This document shows positions 1-8,398 of a DNA stretch of 64,000 nucleotides, one piece after another. Positions within the stretch are counted from its first letter, which is position 1. Each line of letters opens with the position of its first letter. The position numbers were made by a program, and so were the translations under genes. This DNA is from Chloropicon primus (taxonomy: Eukaryota > Chlorophyta > Chloropicophyceae > Chloropicales > Chloropicaceae). Location of the stretch: positions 184,501-248,500 of the forward strand of contig CP060770.1 in NCBI GenBank assembly GCA_023205875.1. Direction: 5' to 3'. Under the pieces are notes generated by a model. The model was not told the DNA's origin and searched no databases. It saw nothing but the letters and a program-made list of their open reading frames with translations.

Positions 1-155
1 AGGAAAGGGAGGGGCGGAAGGTCATCGCAAGCTCCTCCGTCTCGTGACGCTCTTTCGAATGAGCCTGAGCTTGAACGGAGTAACGCTCTGAGCAAGATTC
101 GACGCTCAGAACAGGACGAGAGAGACAGAGGAGAGAGAGAGAGAGGAGGTGATCG
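1..155 (+). promoter_or_regulatory. APH-1 5' leader with motif copy
   Basis: This short leader holds a sense-oriented copy of the recurrent element at 41..75 (CTCTTTCGAATGAGCCTGAG). A CAG-type acceptor candidate near 108-113 suggests a leader intron whose donor lies at or beyond the left edge of the window. A GA-rich run precedes the start codon. Confidence 0.5.
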
Positions 156-1117
156 ATGGGGTGGCTAGCTTGCGCAGGATACACCCTAGTAGGTGCTGGT
201 CCACCTGCTGCCGTCTTCTTCGAGTTCATCGTCTCGTCACCTTTTGTTTTGCTCCTCGCACTCGCCAGTGCTTTCTTTTGGGTCTCTGTCCTTCTGGCCA
301 ACAGCATCGTGTGGAGGATCGTGGCATGGATGGCGGAGGGCAAGGGAGAGGCGTCTCCGTCCTTCGGCTGGCTCACCGTTCTGCCGCTCTTGAGCTTCTT
401 CATCAGCGAAGAAATCCTGAGACCGGTTGTACACAAACAGACGGACAGAGCCACTGCAGCTTTGGAGAGGAGAGCAGTGAGGTAAGGGAGGAAGGGGACG
501 CCAAGGGGTGCGTTGTCGTTGGAAAGGCCATGGCGTTCTCTTTCGAATGAGCCCTCGCTTGGGGGGATTGGCGGCCATGGCGAGGAGTTGTGAAACTAAA
601 CGCGCGGCGTACGACTTTTTCTGCTTTTGTTTTGTTTTGTCTTGTCAGCCTTCGGCACCCCAAGCTGACCAAGCTGGAGAGGCTGAGGATCTGGTTGGGC
701 ATTGGTGCTGGTCAGGGGGTCGCGCACTCGTGCTTGTTCTTCCTCAACACTGTCATAACTTCATACAGGGGCACTTACTATAACAGAGACAGGTGTCCGC
801 AAATGTCGTACTTCTTGGTTGCCGCGATAAGCAGTTGCACTATGTTCATGGTCCTCAGCTTTGCGATGGTCGTCACCAGCGTTGTGTACGAGTCTGGGTC
901 TGGTGTCACGAACCCGGGCACGATCTCGACCGTGAAGGGGGCCAACCTCAAGAAACTGATTCCTTGCGGTCTTCACGGAGCGGCCGTCTTGACCTCGTTC
1001 ATCAGCCTGATGGAAGGAGGCTGCATCGTTTCGAGCATACTTAACGTGTGCTTGGTCGCTCTAACTATTTACCTGTCGTTCAAACTGGTCTCGTGCCTAG
1101 GGAAAGCTGCGCAGTAG
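156..1117 (+). CDS. APH1: APH-1, gamma-secretase subunit
   Basis: Two exons, 156..481 and 649..1117, encode 264 aa, the usual APH-1 length. The intron (482..648, 167 nt) has clean gtaagg and tgtcag ends and splices in phase to give RAVSLRHPKL. The N-terminus (GYTLVGAGPPAAVFF, then SAFFWVSVLL) matches the first two APH-1 membrane segments. About seven hydrophobic segments follow. A GLHGAAVLTSF stretch near residue 220 fits the conserved His of the later helix; the earlier conserved His is not evident. In the known family APH-1 is the scaffold of gamma-secretase, with presenilin, nicastrin and PEN-2, in endomembranes. The coding intron carries a copy of the leader motif (531..562), and another copy lies in the 5' leader (41..75). 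The gene converges on the ClpR gene. Confidence 0.88.
482..648 (+). other. Motif-bearing coding intron of APH-1
   Basis: This 167-nt intron, gtaagg to tgtcag with a T-rich 3' end, carries the motif at 531..562 (TTCTCTTTCGAATGAGCCCT). It is the clearest case of the element inside a coding intron. Its boundaries are fixed by the reading frame and by APH-1 homology on both sides. Its length and motif placement resemble the leader introns of the PTRHD1 and TPR genes. Confidence 0.8.
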
Positions 1118-1343
1118 CCTCGCCTCGTTATCGCCGCTGCCGTAGGAGAAGTAGAACGTAACGGAAGCAGCACTCTAAGAGGAGAGCGAGAGCGAGAGGC
1201 CGGTCTTGCCTCGAAAGTCTGCTGTGTTGTGTGTGTAATGTATGAAAAAGTCAAAAGAAACCCAAACGATGTACCAAAAGTTTTAAAGCTTTCCATAAAG
1301 GTAACAGCTTTTTTCCCCAGCTCCACGAGAAGGCAGGGGCATC

Positions 1344-2249
1344 TCATTTGGTCACCAGGCCCGCCTCCGTGTCCCACTGCTTGGCGGCCTTGATGTCCCC
1401 GATTAAATTCTCGACCCTCTTGCTTTCCACCACAGAGTCAACGATGCCGTACTCGAGGGCATCCGCTGGTTGCATGTAAAGCGGCCTCTGCATGTCGCTA
1501 TTGAGCTTCTCCACCGTGTGACCCGTGTGCTTTGACAGTATGCCAAGCATGTCGTTCTTCTGCGCCTGAACCTCCCTGTTTCTGATGGCAATCTCAATCG
1601 CTTGCCTGCTCCCCGTCGCAGGGATCCTCGGCTGGTGAAGCATGGCGGTCGCGTTCGGAAGCATGGCTCTCTTGCCCTTCTGCCCGGCGGCGAGAATCAT
1701 GCAAGAGTTACCAATGGCCACGCCCACGTTGATGGTCGCGATATCGCTGCTCACGTAGTTCATCGTGTCGTAAATCGCCGTAGCCTCCGTCTCGAAGCCG
1801 ACGACCGAGCCATCGGCCCGGCACGTCCCTGTGCTGTTGATATACATGTAAATATCCTTGCCGGGTTCCTTGTACTGCAAGTACAGGAGCTGGGCGATGA
1901 TGAGCTCGCTCACCGCGCTCACGATGGGCATGCCAAGCCAAATGATCCTGGCGTCAAGAAGGATGGAAGGCAAGTCAGGGGGAGGCGTCTTCGCCCTGTG
2001 CTCGTCGTATCCGCCGCTCGCCGCTGCCGGAGCCCCGCTGTTCATGCTCGTCTCCGACCTCAAGTTCGGCAGCGTCAAGCCAGGAGGCACCCAAAGCTTC
2101 TCAGCTTCCAGCGCAGACCTCGTCACAACTCTGGACACTCTAGCACTCGCTCCTGGCACCCTCCTCCCGAGGTGAACCCGAGGCGAACCTCTTGCCTTGG
2201 CCACCTCCCTCGCACCTCCCTTGCATCTCGTGCCAACCTTCGTCAACAT
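1344..2249 (-). CDS. ClpR-type inactive plastid Clp protease subunit
   Basis: This 301-aa protein has a ClpP fold: IIWLGMPIVSAVSELIIAQL at the start of the domain, then NVGVAIGNSCMILAAGQKGK and AMLHQPRIPATG. Aligned with ClpP, the catalytic Ser column is Gly (in AIGNSC) and the catalytic Asp column is Arg (MQRPLYM). The His of MLHQP is kept. This is the pattern of ClpR, the non-catalytic ring partner in plastid Clp protease; ClpR1/ClpR3 look nearest. The first 70 or so residues are rich in Arg, Ser and Ala and fit a transit peptide. The start follows a leader acceptor at 2281 (ttggtgcag). Two motif copies lie upstream in sense orientation. Confidence 0.85.
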   Translation of the reverse strand: MLTKVGTRCKGGAREVAKARGSPRVHLGRRVPGASARVSRVVTRSALEAEKLWVPPGLTLPNLRSETSMNSGAPAAASGGYDEHRAKTPPPDLPSILLDARIIWLGMPIVSAVSELIIAQLLYLQYKEPGKDIYMYINSTGTCRADGSVVGFETEATAIYDTMNYVSSDIATINVGVAIGNSCMILAAGQKGKRAMLPNATAMLHQPRIPATGSRQAIEIAIRNREVQAQKNDMLGILSKHTGHTVEKLNSDMQRPLYMQPADALEYGIVDSVVESKRVENLIGDIKAAKQWDTEAGLVTK

Positions 2250-2265
2250 CTCTCCCTCCCTCCTC

Positions 2266-2560
2266 GTTTCTCCCCTTTTCCTGCACCAATCCGGTCGACC
2301 AAACGACCAATCGAAAGAACTCGAGACAAGCTTTCGTTCCGTCCAACTCTCTCCCCTCCCCCGTGCCCTTATCCCTCCTCAAACTCCGTCCAAACACTCG
2401 CTCCACACGTCACAATTCGTCGTAATGACAACCCCTTTTTCTCTTTTCTCCCCTTTTCCTGCACCAATCCGGTCGACCAAACGATCAATCGAAAGGGCAA
2501 GAGACAAGCTTTCGTTCTGTTTCACTCCCTTTCCTTTCCCTCGCCCTCCTCCTGCCTCAA
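2266..2560 (-). repeat. Tandem duplicated leader of ClpR with two motif copies
   Basis: Two blocks, about 2266..2345 and 2442..2522, align over about 80 bp with about 90 percent identity. Both share the stretch TGCACCAATCCGGTCGACCA and a motif core (minus-strand copies at 2293..2328 and 2471..2505, about 178 bp apart). On the minus strand each block ends at a ttggtgcag acceptor, so they look like two copies of one leader intron 3' half. Their donor sites are not clear. Confidence 0.7.
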
Positions 2561-2682
2561 ACTCCCTCCAAAGACAACGCAACACACGAAACACGTCACG
2601 AGGACCCCAAACGCCGACTCTTATCTAGAGGGACAGATCTCCGTTTTCCTTTCGAGTTCCTGCGACGGAGGAGAACACATAG

Positions 2683-2839
2683 GTGAGTGATGGGGAGGAG
2701 AAGCACGACGATGGATGGATGGATGAACGGATGGAATCCTCGTGCTCTCCTCTTTCCAATGAGCCCTCGCTTGAGAAAAATGACAAACGGACGAGGATCT
2801 GACAAGACGAATGGTTTTGTTCTTGTGGTTTGATTGCAG
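2683..2839 (+). other. Leader intron 1 of PTRHD1, motif-bearing
   Basis: A 157-nt segment runs from gtgagt to tgattgcag, with a sense motif copy at 2741..2775 (CTCTTTCCAATGAGCCCTCG). It is followed by only 8 nt (TGACACAG, 2840..2847) before the next donor, gtaagg. Confidence 0.65.
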
Positions 2840-2847
2840 TGACACAG

Positions 2848-3016
2848 GTAAGGGCAAGGGGCGATGAGGTCGAGGGGACGCACGAAGAGGGAGAGAGGGA
2901 GGGAGGGATAGATTCTATAGCTCGCGATCTTTCCAAGGAGACCTCGGTCGAGAAAGATGACAAAGGGACGAGGATCTGACGCGACGAATCAATCGTTTTG
3001 CTCTGTTTGATTCCAG
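2848..3016 (+). other. Leader intron 2 of PTRHD1, motif-bearing
   Basis: A 169-nt segment runs from gtaagg to gattccag, with a motif copy at 2921..2952 (GATCTTTCCAAGGAGACCTC). A third leader intron, 3037..3235 (gtaagc to ctgccag, 199 nt), follows a 20-nt exon. It has no clear motif copy. Together these fill the gap between the divergent ClpR and PTRHD1 genes. Confidence 0.65.
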
Positions 3017-3267
3017 CCCGTCCAGTGACAACACAGGTAAGCGCAAGGGACGTTGCAGGCGATGCATACGAGGGAAGGGGCGAGAGGAAGGGCCACCGAT
3101 CCGTCCACTGTCCTCTTTATCTTTCTGCTGGCAGAGCCACTCGATGGGATTGGCCGAGGACTCGTACTGAAGCGCAAGCACACTCTTGGTTGGTCTTCGC
3201 CTGGTTTCGTTGCTTCTCTCTCTCTCTGCTGCCAGTGCTTGGTCAGTTTGCCCCTTTGCTGCGAGGC

Positions 3268-3960
3268 ATGAGATACATCCCAAAGACGTCCAATTGCATC
3301 AAAAGGTATTCAAGCGTGAAGCATTTGGAAGCTTTTTCGATCCATTCCATCGCGAGGCAGGAGCGCGGAGACTCCTCTCCACAGAGGCCAAGGCGAACAC
3401 AGTTCGGGGCGAGGGCGGCAGCGTGGTTTGGTCTTCCAGCGGGTTCAGTTCAGGGGTCGAGGGAATTTTCGGACAAGTTCAGGTTCACGAGGGGAAGGCC
3501 TGCGACGACGATGGCGGCGGCGGGCACCGGAACCAACAGCACGAGCGAGGTCCTCCTGCAGTACGTGGTGCTGAGGAGAGACCTTTGGGACGTGAAGGGC
3601 GACGATGGGAGTGCTACTCCATGGCCCCTTGGCGCGGTTGTCGCTCAGGGCTGCCACGCCTCCACCGCAGCGCTTTGGCTGTCCAAGGATGACGAGGAGA
3701 CCATCGCCTACTGCGGAGAGGACAACCTCGATCACATGCACAAAGCCGTGCTGGAAGTGAAGAGCGAGACCCAACTTCGGAACTTGAGCGAAAAGCTAGG
3801 GCAGTCGGGGGTCAAGCACAAGCTCTGGATCGAGCAGCCAGAGGACGTGGCCACCTGCCTCGCGACGGCGCCGTTGCCAAAATCAAAGGTGTATCCCCTT
3901 TTGAAGAAATTCCAGCTGTGCAAAGCTTCGATCGTCCAGCAGACTAACAAGAAAAAGTGA
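3268..3960 (+). CDS. PTRHD1: PTRHD1-like peptidyl-tRNA hydrolase-domain protein
   Basis: The conserved domain, from about residue 90 to the end, contains LLQYVVLRRDLW, WPLGAVVAQGCHASTAALW and LWIEQPEDVATCLATAP. This is the PTH2-fold pattern of animal and plant PTRHD1. The family is named for similarity to archaeal-type peptidyl-tRNA hydrolase; its exact substrate is less settled. The first ATG in the last exon, 3268, gives 230 aa with an 81-residue basic N-terminal extension. The ATG at 3511 (MAAAGTGT) gives 149 aa, the usual family length. The extension could be an organelle-targeting peptide or 5' UTR. At least three leader introns precede it, two carrying the conserved motif. Confidence 0.85.
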   Translation: MRYIPKTSNCIKRYSSVKHLEAFSIHSIARQERGDSSPQRPRRTQFGARAAAWFGLPAGSVQGSREFSDKFRFTRGRPATTMAAAGTGTNSTSEVLLQYVVLRRDLWDVKGDDGSATPWPLGAVVAQGCHASTAALWLSKDDEETIAYCGEDNLDHMHKAVLEVKSETQLRNLSEKLGQSGVKHKLWIEQPEDVATCLATAPLPKSKVYPLLKKFQLCKASIVQQTNKKK

Positions 3961-4039
3961 CACGTCGGCGAAGGGTGCTTATAATAATTTGTAACCTATA
4001 CTTATACAAGAAGCGGGGACGGCGTTCCCTCTAAGCCAG

Positions 4040-5697
4040 TCAGTCTTTTGGAGGCACCCCCGGTTGGTGCACTACTCTTTGGATCAGGCCGTCCCTCTTG
4101 GTGTAACGTATGCCAGACCAGTCGATCTCATCGCTCACCAGGGTCTTGAATGCCGCTGGAACAAAGAGCGCAACATCGATGCACAGCGCAGCCCACATCC
4201 GCACGTATTGCGACCAGCCCCAGTCCAACGAGTACCAGGACGTTTCCTTGTCATTGTCTGCACGAGCCCCGTCTTTCCCTTTCTTCTTGGTGGAACACTC
4301 CAAGTTCCCAGAGAACCCGTAAAGCTGCGCAAAGAGTCTGTCCATGGAACGGACGAAGCTGGTCATCGCGAAGAATCCAAGCACCACACAAAGGAAGAAG
4401 AACACCGCGCTCACGTTGCTCGAAAGCCACCGCATGAGGTGAACGTAAGCGAGCCTAGTGCTGTACTGGTACACCTCGCTGTGCCCAAGGGATGCCTTGA
4501 CAAGAAACCACGCGATTGCGACCAAGCCGTAGCCGTATCTGATCAAGTTTTGGATCACGGCAAGTACGAAGAAAGTGCTGAGATAGACGTGAATCACGAT
4601 GAGCATGTGGTTGAGTCTCTTGTGCCACCCGGACGTGTACGTGTCCAACACGAAAACTTGTCTGCTCATGTAGTTCCAGTACTGCTTCAAGGTGGTCCGC
4701 TTGGGGATCCTTTGGATCAGGACGTTGCTCGGGTTGCACATGATCGTCAGCCCGTTTGCCTGGCAGACGCTCGACGCGATGAGGTCGTCCGAGTAGCCGC
4801 CATTCTCCCAGCTCGAGACCAAGCCGTAAGCGTCCTTCAAAAGGTCTTGCGTTCGGTACATCATGCAACCGCCCCAAACAAAAGTTGTTTTGAATGCGAT
4901 GGAGAAAGCAATGATCAGCCTCATGTGGTACGCGGCCACGCAGTAGGACAGAAAACAAGCGCCCAGGGCTGGCACATCAAATGGGTATGCCGTGCACATG
5001 AAACAGTCCTTGCCCCTATTCGCTTCCATCGTATCCACGAGATTGTCTATCAGCTTGTCGTGAATCTTGATGTCATCGTCGAGAAAGAGAACATAGTCCC
5101 ACTTACGCCCGCTCCCAACTGAACGGGAAAAGAAAGATGCCAACCAACCAGTCAGTCCAAACTGATCCACCAAAGAGGATGCGAAACTTTTCACTTACTT
5201 TTCCCTTCCTTCAACGCTTTGATTCCGCTCACGATGTTGTGCAGCTTCTGCGAGCAAGTTGCAGCCCTTCCGCAAATGACCACGCCGTGATCCGACACGC
5301 TCTCTCTCACGGCAGCGCAGGCCACGTCCTCCTCGCTCTCTATGCAGAAGCACATCCCAAACCTTCCCTGATAGTCTCTCCCTCCCTCCACAAAACTCAA
5401 CCAGTTCCTCACGCTCCCCTCCTTCAAACCTTTTGCCGGGACAAACGCAAAGACACTCGACCTCTCCCTCGGCTCAGCCCCATCTAAGTCCTCCTCTCTC
5501 CGTCCCGTCCCTCGGTGACCCACCCGCTTGTGCTGCCTCTGCCTCCTCTCCTGTGATGACCCCTCCTCGTAAGAGCAAGGCTTTCCGAGAAGGATGCGCC
5601 TCGTCTCGCGCCGCTTCAGCCTCGCAGAGACCAACCAACCCGTGGACAGCGTCAACAATATGACGCTGCCATGCCAATCCACGATGGCGGACAACAT
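4040..5697 (-). CDS. Ceramide glucosyltransferase (GT21)
   Basis: Two exons, 5697..5199 and 5118..4040, with an 80-nt intron (gtaagt to ttcag), encode 525 aa. An N-terminal membrane anchor (SVILLTLSTGWLVSA) is followed by GRAATCSQKLHNIVSGIKAL, YVLFLDDDIKIH (the D2 site), TFVWGGCMMYRTQDL, GGYSDDLIASS (D3) and YWNYMSRQVFVLDTY. These match the plant glucosylceramide synthase pattern closely. Several C-terminal membrane helices follow. The enzyme would transfer glucose from UDP-glucose to ceramide in the ER or Golgi membrane. The start 5697 is the first ATG; the upstream frame has none. The leader between this gene and QueG is an inverted duplication carrying the conserved motif. Confidence 0.9.
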
Positions 5698-5727
5698 CTC
5701 GCTTCCCTCTCTCTCCTGCTCTCTCAA

Positions 5728-6440
5728 GTCATCTCGTCATCCGCTTGAAGCAACCTCACACTTCACTCCGGAAGCCAAACGAGGCGTGCGACCAGTCTAC
5801 CGAAAGATAGTGAGGTAATATTTCGTATGATACCCTCCCCTTCTCCCTTACCTGTCTTAATCGCCGTCACTGGTCTTGATAAGGTGGACCACTCCGGTAC
5901 TTTCTCCTTCCCTTTCCGTCCTCCCAGTCGATCCCTCGATGACTCCGGAAGCCAAATGGGTCAATCAAGGTATCGTTGGAAAGATCGCGAGGTCTAGTTT
6001 CGTCCCGCGTCCCCTCTTCTCCTCTTTACCCCTCGTTCGACCGCCAGGCCTCGCCAAAGCGCTCTCCTTCCTCTCCTCTGTCGTCCTCAGAGGTTCCTAT
6101 CCTATTTTCCCCACGCCTTGGTCGAACTCAGGCCAACTCCACAGGAGGGAAGCGGAGGGAAGCGGAGGGAAGAGGGGGACGGTAGAGAGGGAGGGGAGGC
6201 GAACGGAGGACGAGAGACGAAAATAGACCTCGCGAGCTTTCCAACGATACCTCGATTGACCCATTTGGCTTCCGGATCGGTCGAGGGATCGACTGGGAGG
6301 ACGGAAAGGGAAGGAGAAAGTCCCGGAGTGGTCCACCTTGTCAAGACCAGTGACGTCGATTAAGACAGGTAAAGGAGAAGACCAGGGTACCAGACGAAAG
6401 AACATCTCACTACCTTTCCGTAGACTGGTCGCCGGCCCGG
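5728..6440. repeat. Inverted duplicated leaders between glucosyltransferase and QueG
   Basis: The left arm (about 5775..6012) is the reverse complement of the right arm (about 6212..6440), with a roughly 200-bp purine/pyrimidine-rich spacer. Long stretches match, such as GACCCATTTGGCTTCCGGA, GGAAAGGGAAGGAGAAAGT and AGTGGTCCACCTT. Each arm holds a motif copy in the sense of its own gene (5961..5992 minus, 6228..6260 plus) and a more diverged second copy (5783..5815 minus, 6405..6440 plus). The sequence GATTAAGACAGgta in both arms looks like an acceptor directly abutting a donor. Confidence 0.85.
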
Positions 6441-6555
6441 TTTGTGTCTGAATCGCGCAAAGAAGAGACTTTTTTAGAGTAACGCCTGGAAGTGGAGTGT
6501 CACCTCATCTCTTCATGGTCCATCACTTGCAGGTTTTTTGCCGTCTGTTGGGGAG

Positions 6556-7995
6556 ATGATCAAGTGGACGAAGGTTTCGAGCCGTGTCATTGCTCGATGG
6601 TCGTGTACCTTGACGGGTGGTGGCCCTGGAGGCGGAAAGGCTGAGGAACAAACATGCTTTTTGCAGGATGAGGCAGCTGGGGGGAGGACACAGCCACAGA
6701 AGAAGAAGAGGAGGAGAAGGAAGAAGAAGAGTGATGTGTTCTCCATGCTGGAGCCATCGGTACCGAGTCACCTGTCGACGTGGGTGGACGTCAAGGAGGC
6801 CATTCGGGACAAGGCCAAAGAGCTGAAGCTGGGTCCCACGAGGTTCGCGGCGTGCGAGAAGCCCAGGCCAGACAGGATGGCAGCGTATCAGAAGTGGATT
6901 GACAGTGGGATGCACGGTGAGATGGCTTACCTTGCGAGGGAGGACAGGCTGGAGCGGAGGAGGGACCCGAGGATCGTGCTGGATGGTGCAAAGAGCATCA
7001 TCGTCTCGTCCATGTTTTACTGGCCGGGCAAGGGTGGCTTCCCTTGGCCCAAGGTCAGCGAGAGGGAGAGGCTGGGGGCCGACTCGGAGGGGAGGGGACT
7101 GGTTTCGTGTTACGCTTGGGGGGACGACTACCACCAGATCATGGGGAGCAAGCTCAGGGACCTGGCGACCTTTGCCGTGGAGCTTTGTGGCGGCAACTCG
7201 CGTTGGTATGTGGACACTGGCGCGGTCATGGAGAGGGACCTGGCCGAGAGAGCAGGGCTCGGTTTCACGGGGAAGAACACCTTGTCCATTCATTCGAATT
7301 ATGGTTCTGGTTTCTTCATCGGGTCTGTTTTCACCACTCTGCCCTTGCCACCAGATGAGCCCATGAAGAAGCCTTCGTATTGCGGGTCCTGCACGAAGTG
7401 TCAAGTCGCTTGCCCGACCGGGGCGCTGGCTCCCACAAGGGATTTCGTGATGGACGCCAGGCGGTGCATAAGCTACCTGACCATCGAGCTCAAGGGCAGC
7501 ATTCCTGTGGAGTTGAGGCCTTTGGTGGGGACTTGGATCTACGGCTGTGACATCTGCCAGGTAAGACTGAGAAAGGTGGGACCAAGCCACCATTTCCTTT
7601 TTGTATCGTTGATTTCTGACTCGCTGTTGGTCGTCTGTTTCCTTCCGCAGGAGGTCTGCCCTTGGAACCAGTTCTCTTGGCAGGGGCAATCCTCGCCCTC
7701 GTGGGGCCAGGTGTCGAAGGACATTAGCTTTCCGGTTCTGAGGGACCTGCTGCACATGGACGAGACCGAGTTCGAAGCGCGGTTTGCACAAAGCGCGGTG
7801 AAAAGGATAGGGAGAGACCGGTTCTTGCGAAACGTGTGCGTCGCCCTAGGAAACTCCGGGGACGTCCGAGCCATCCCTCCGCTGAGGAAGGCCATGGAGA
7901 CGGAGTCTGACTTGGTGAAAGAGCACGCCTCGTGGGCGATCACCCGGATCGCGGAGCAGCAAAGGAGCAGCAGCAAGACGACGACGACGACCTAA
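6556..7995 (+). CDS. queG: Epoxyqueuosine reductase (QueG)
   Basis: Exons 6556..7560 and 7651..7995 flank a 90-nt intron (gtaaga to ccgcag). The intron is a multiple of three and has no stop, so retention would stay in frame. Spliced, the junction restores CDICQEVCPWN, the second 4Fe-4S ligand set. The first set is CGSCTKCQVACPTGAL, near residue 275. Upstream are GLGFTGKNTLSIH and YVDTGAVMERDLAERAG, typical of the cobalamin-dependent QueG family. The C-terminal tail (RFLRNVCVALGNSGD) matches the HEAT-like end. QueG reduces epoxyqueuosine to queuosine at tRNA position 34 in bacteria. The N-terminal start is uncertain: ATG 6556 adds a basic stretch, ATG 6745 begins nearer the domain. Confidence 0.88.
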   Translation: MIKWTKVSSRVIARWSCTLTGGGPGGGKAEEQTCFLQDEAAGGRTQPQKKKRRRRKKKSDVFSMLEPSVPSHLSTWVDVKEAIRDKAKELKLGPTRFAACEKPRPDRMAAYQKWIDSGMHGEMAYLAREDRLERRRDPRIVLDGAKSIIVSSMFYWPGKGGFPWPKVSERERLGADSEGRGLVSCYAWGDDYHQIMGSKLRDLATFAVELCGGNSRWYVDTGAVMERDLAERAGLGFTGKNTLSIHSNYGSGFFIGSVFTTLPLPPDEPMKKPSYCGSCTKCQVACPTGALAPTRDFVMDARRCISYLTIELKGSIPVELRPLVGTWIYGCDICQVRLRKVGPSHHFLFVSLISDSLLVVCFLPQEVCPWNQFSWQGQSSPSWGQVSKDISFPVLRDLLHMDETEFEARFAQSAVKRIGRDRFLRNVCVALGNSGDVRAIPPLRKAMETESDLVKEHASWAITRIAEQQRSSSKTTTTT

Positions 7996-8062
7996 AAACA
8001 AAATACATTATTTATTAAAGAACTTTATTTTCGATATGCACCATTACAAAACACAGGCGAGT

Positions 8063-8398
8063 TCACTTGAGGTCGTCCAGCAGATTGTTCACGGTGGCGT
8101 TGATGATTGCCATCACCACGATCCGTCGTGATGCGAGGGCAATCGCAGGCGATCTCGCCGCCCGAGCGCACTCCCAAGCGTCCTCGTGTCCTATTAGTGA
8201 TGATGCTGATGTTGCTGCTGCTGATGGGGAAAATGGAGTTCCTCCTTGACCAGGGCACCAAACAGGCCAAGCAAGGGCTCTTTGGAAAGATCTCGCCACG
8301 ATCCGTCGTAATGCGAGGACAATCCCATGCGATGTCTCCGTCCAAGCCCACTCCCAAGCGTCCTGTTCAAGTCTCCTGGCGACGCCCCCCATGATCAT
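8063..8398 (-). CDS. Doubtful small gene with internal duplication
   Basis: A minus-strand frame of 111 aa ends in MAIINATVNNLLDDLK and is followed on the minus strand by AATAAAG, so a transcript end here is plausible. The frame contains two related stretches, DAWEWAWTETSHG and DAWECARAARSPA, encoded by 69-bp direct repeats. Between them lie a motif copy (8267..8297, minus) and a T/A-rich acceptor-like ATCACTAATAG. The true structure may therefore be two exons around a motif-bearing intron. An alternative first exon could start at ATG near 8422 (MEDTSFSPVD). No family is recognised. Confidence 0.3.
   Translation of the reverse strand: MIMGGVARRLEQDAWEWAWTETSHGIVLALRRIVARSFQRALAWPVWCPGQGGTPFSPSAAATSASSLIGHEDAWECARAARSPAIALASRRIVVMAIINATVNNLLDDLK
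8116..8364. repeat. 69-bp direct repeat flanking a motif copy
   Basis: 8116..8184 and 8296..8364 are direct copies, about 87 percent identical, 180 bp apart. Both begin CCACGATCCGTCGT and end CACTCCCAAGCGTCCT. A minus-oriented motif copy (8267..8297) lies immediately next to the second copy. The offset equals the usual spacing of paired motif copies in gene leaders. Confidence 0.75.

Noticed and set aside
5775-6440. Inverted repeat read as a terminal-repeat DNA transposon
   Set aside because: The spacer is only about 200 bp with no transposase frame, and each arm has motif and splice features belonging to the adjacent gene. A mirrored leader explains it better; a non-autonomous element cannot be fully excluded.
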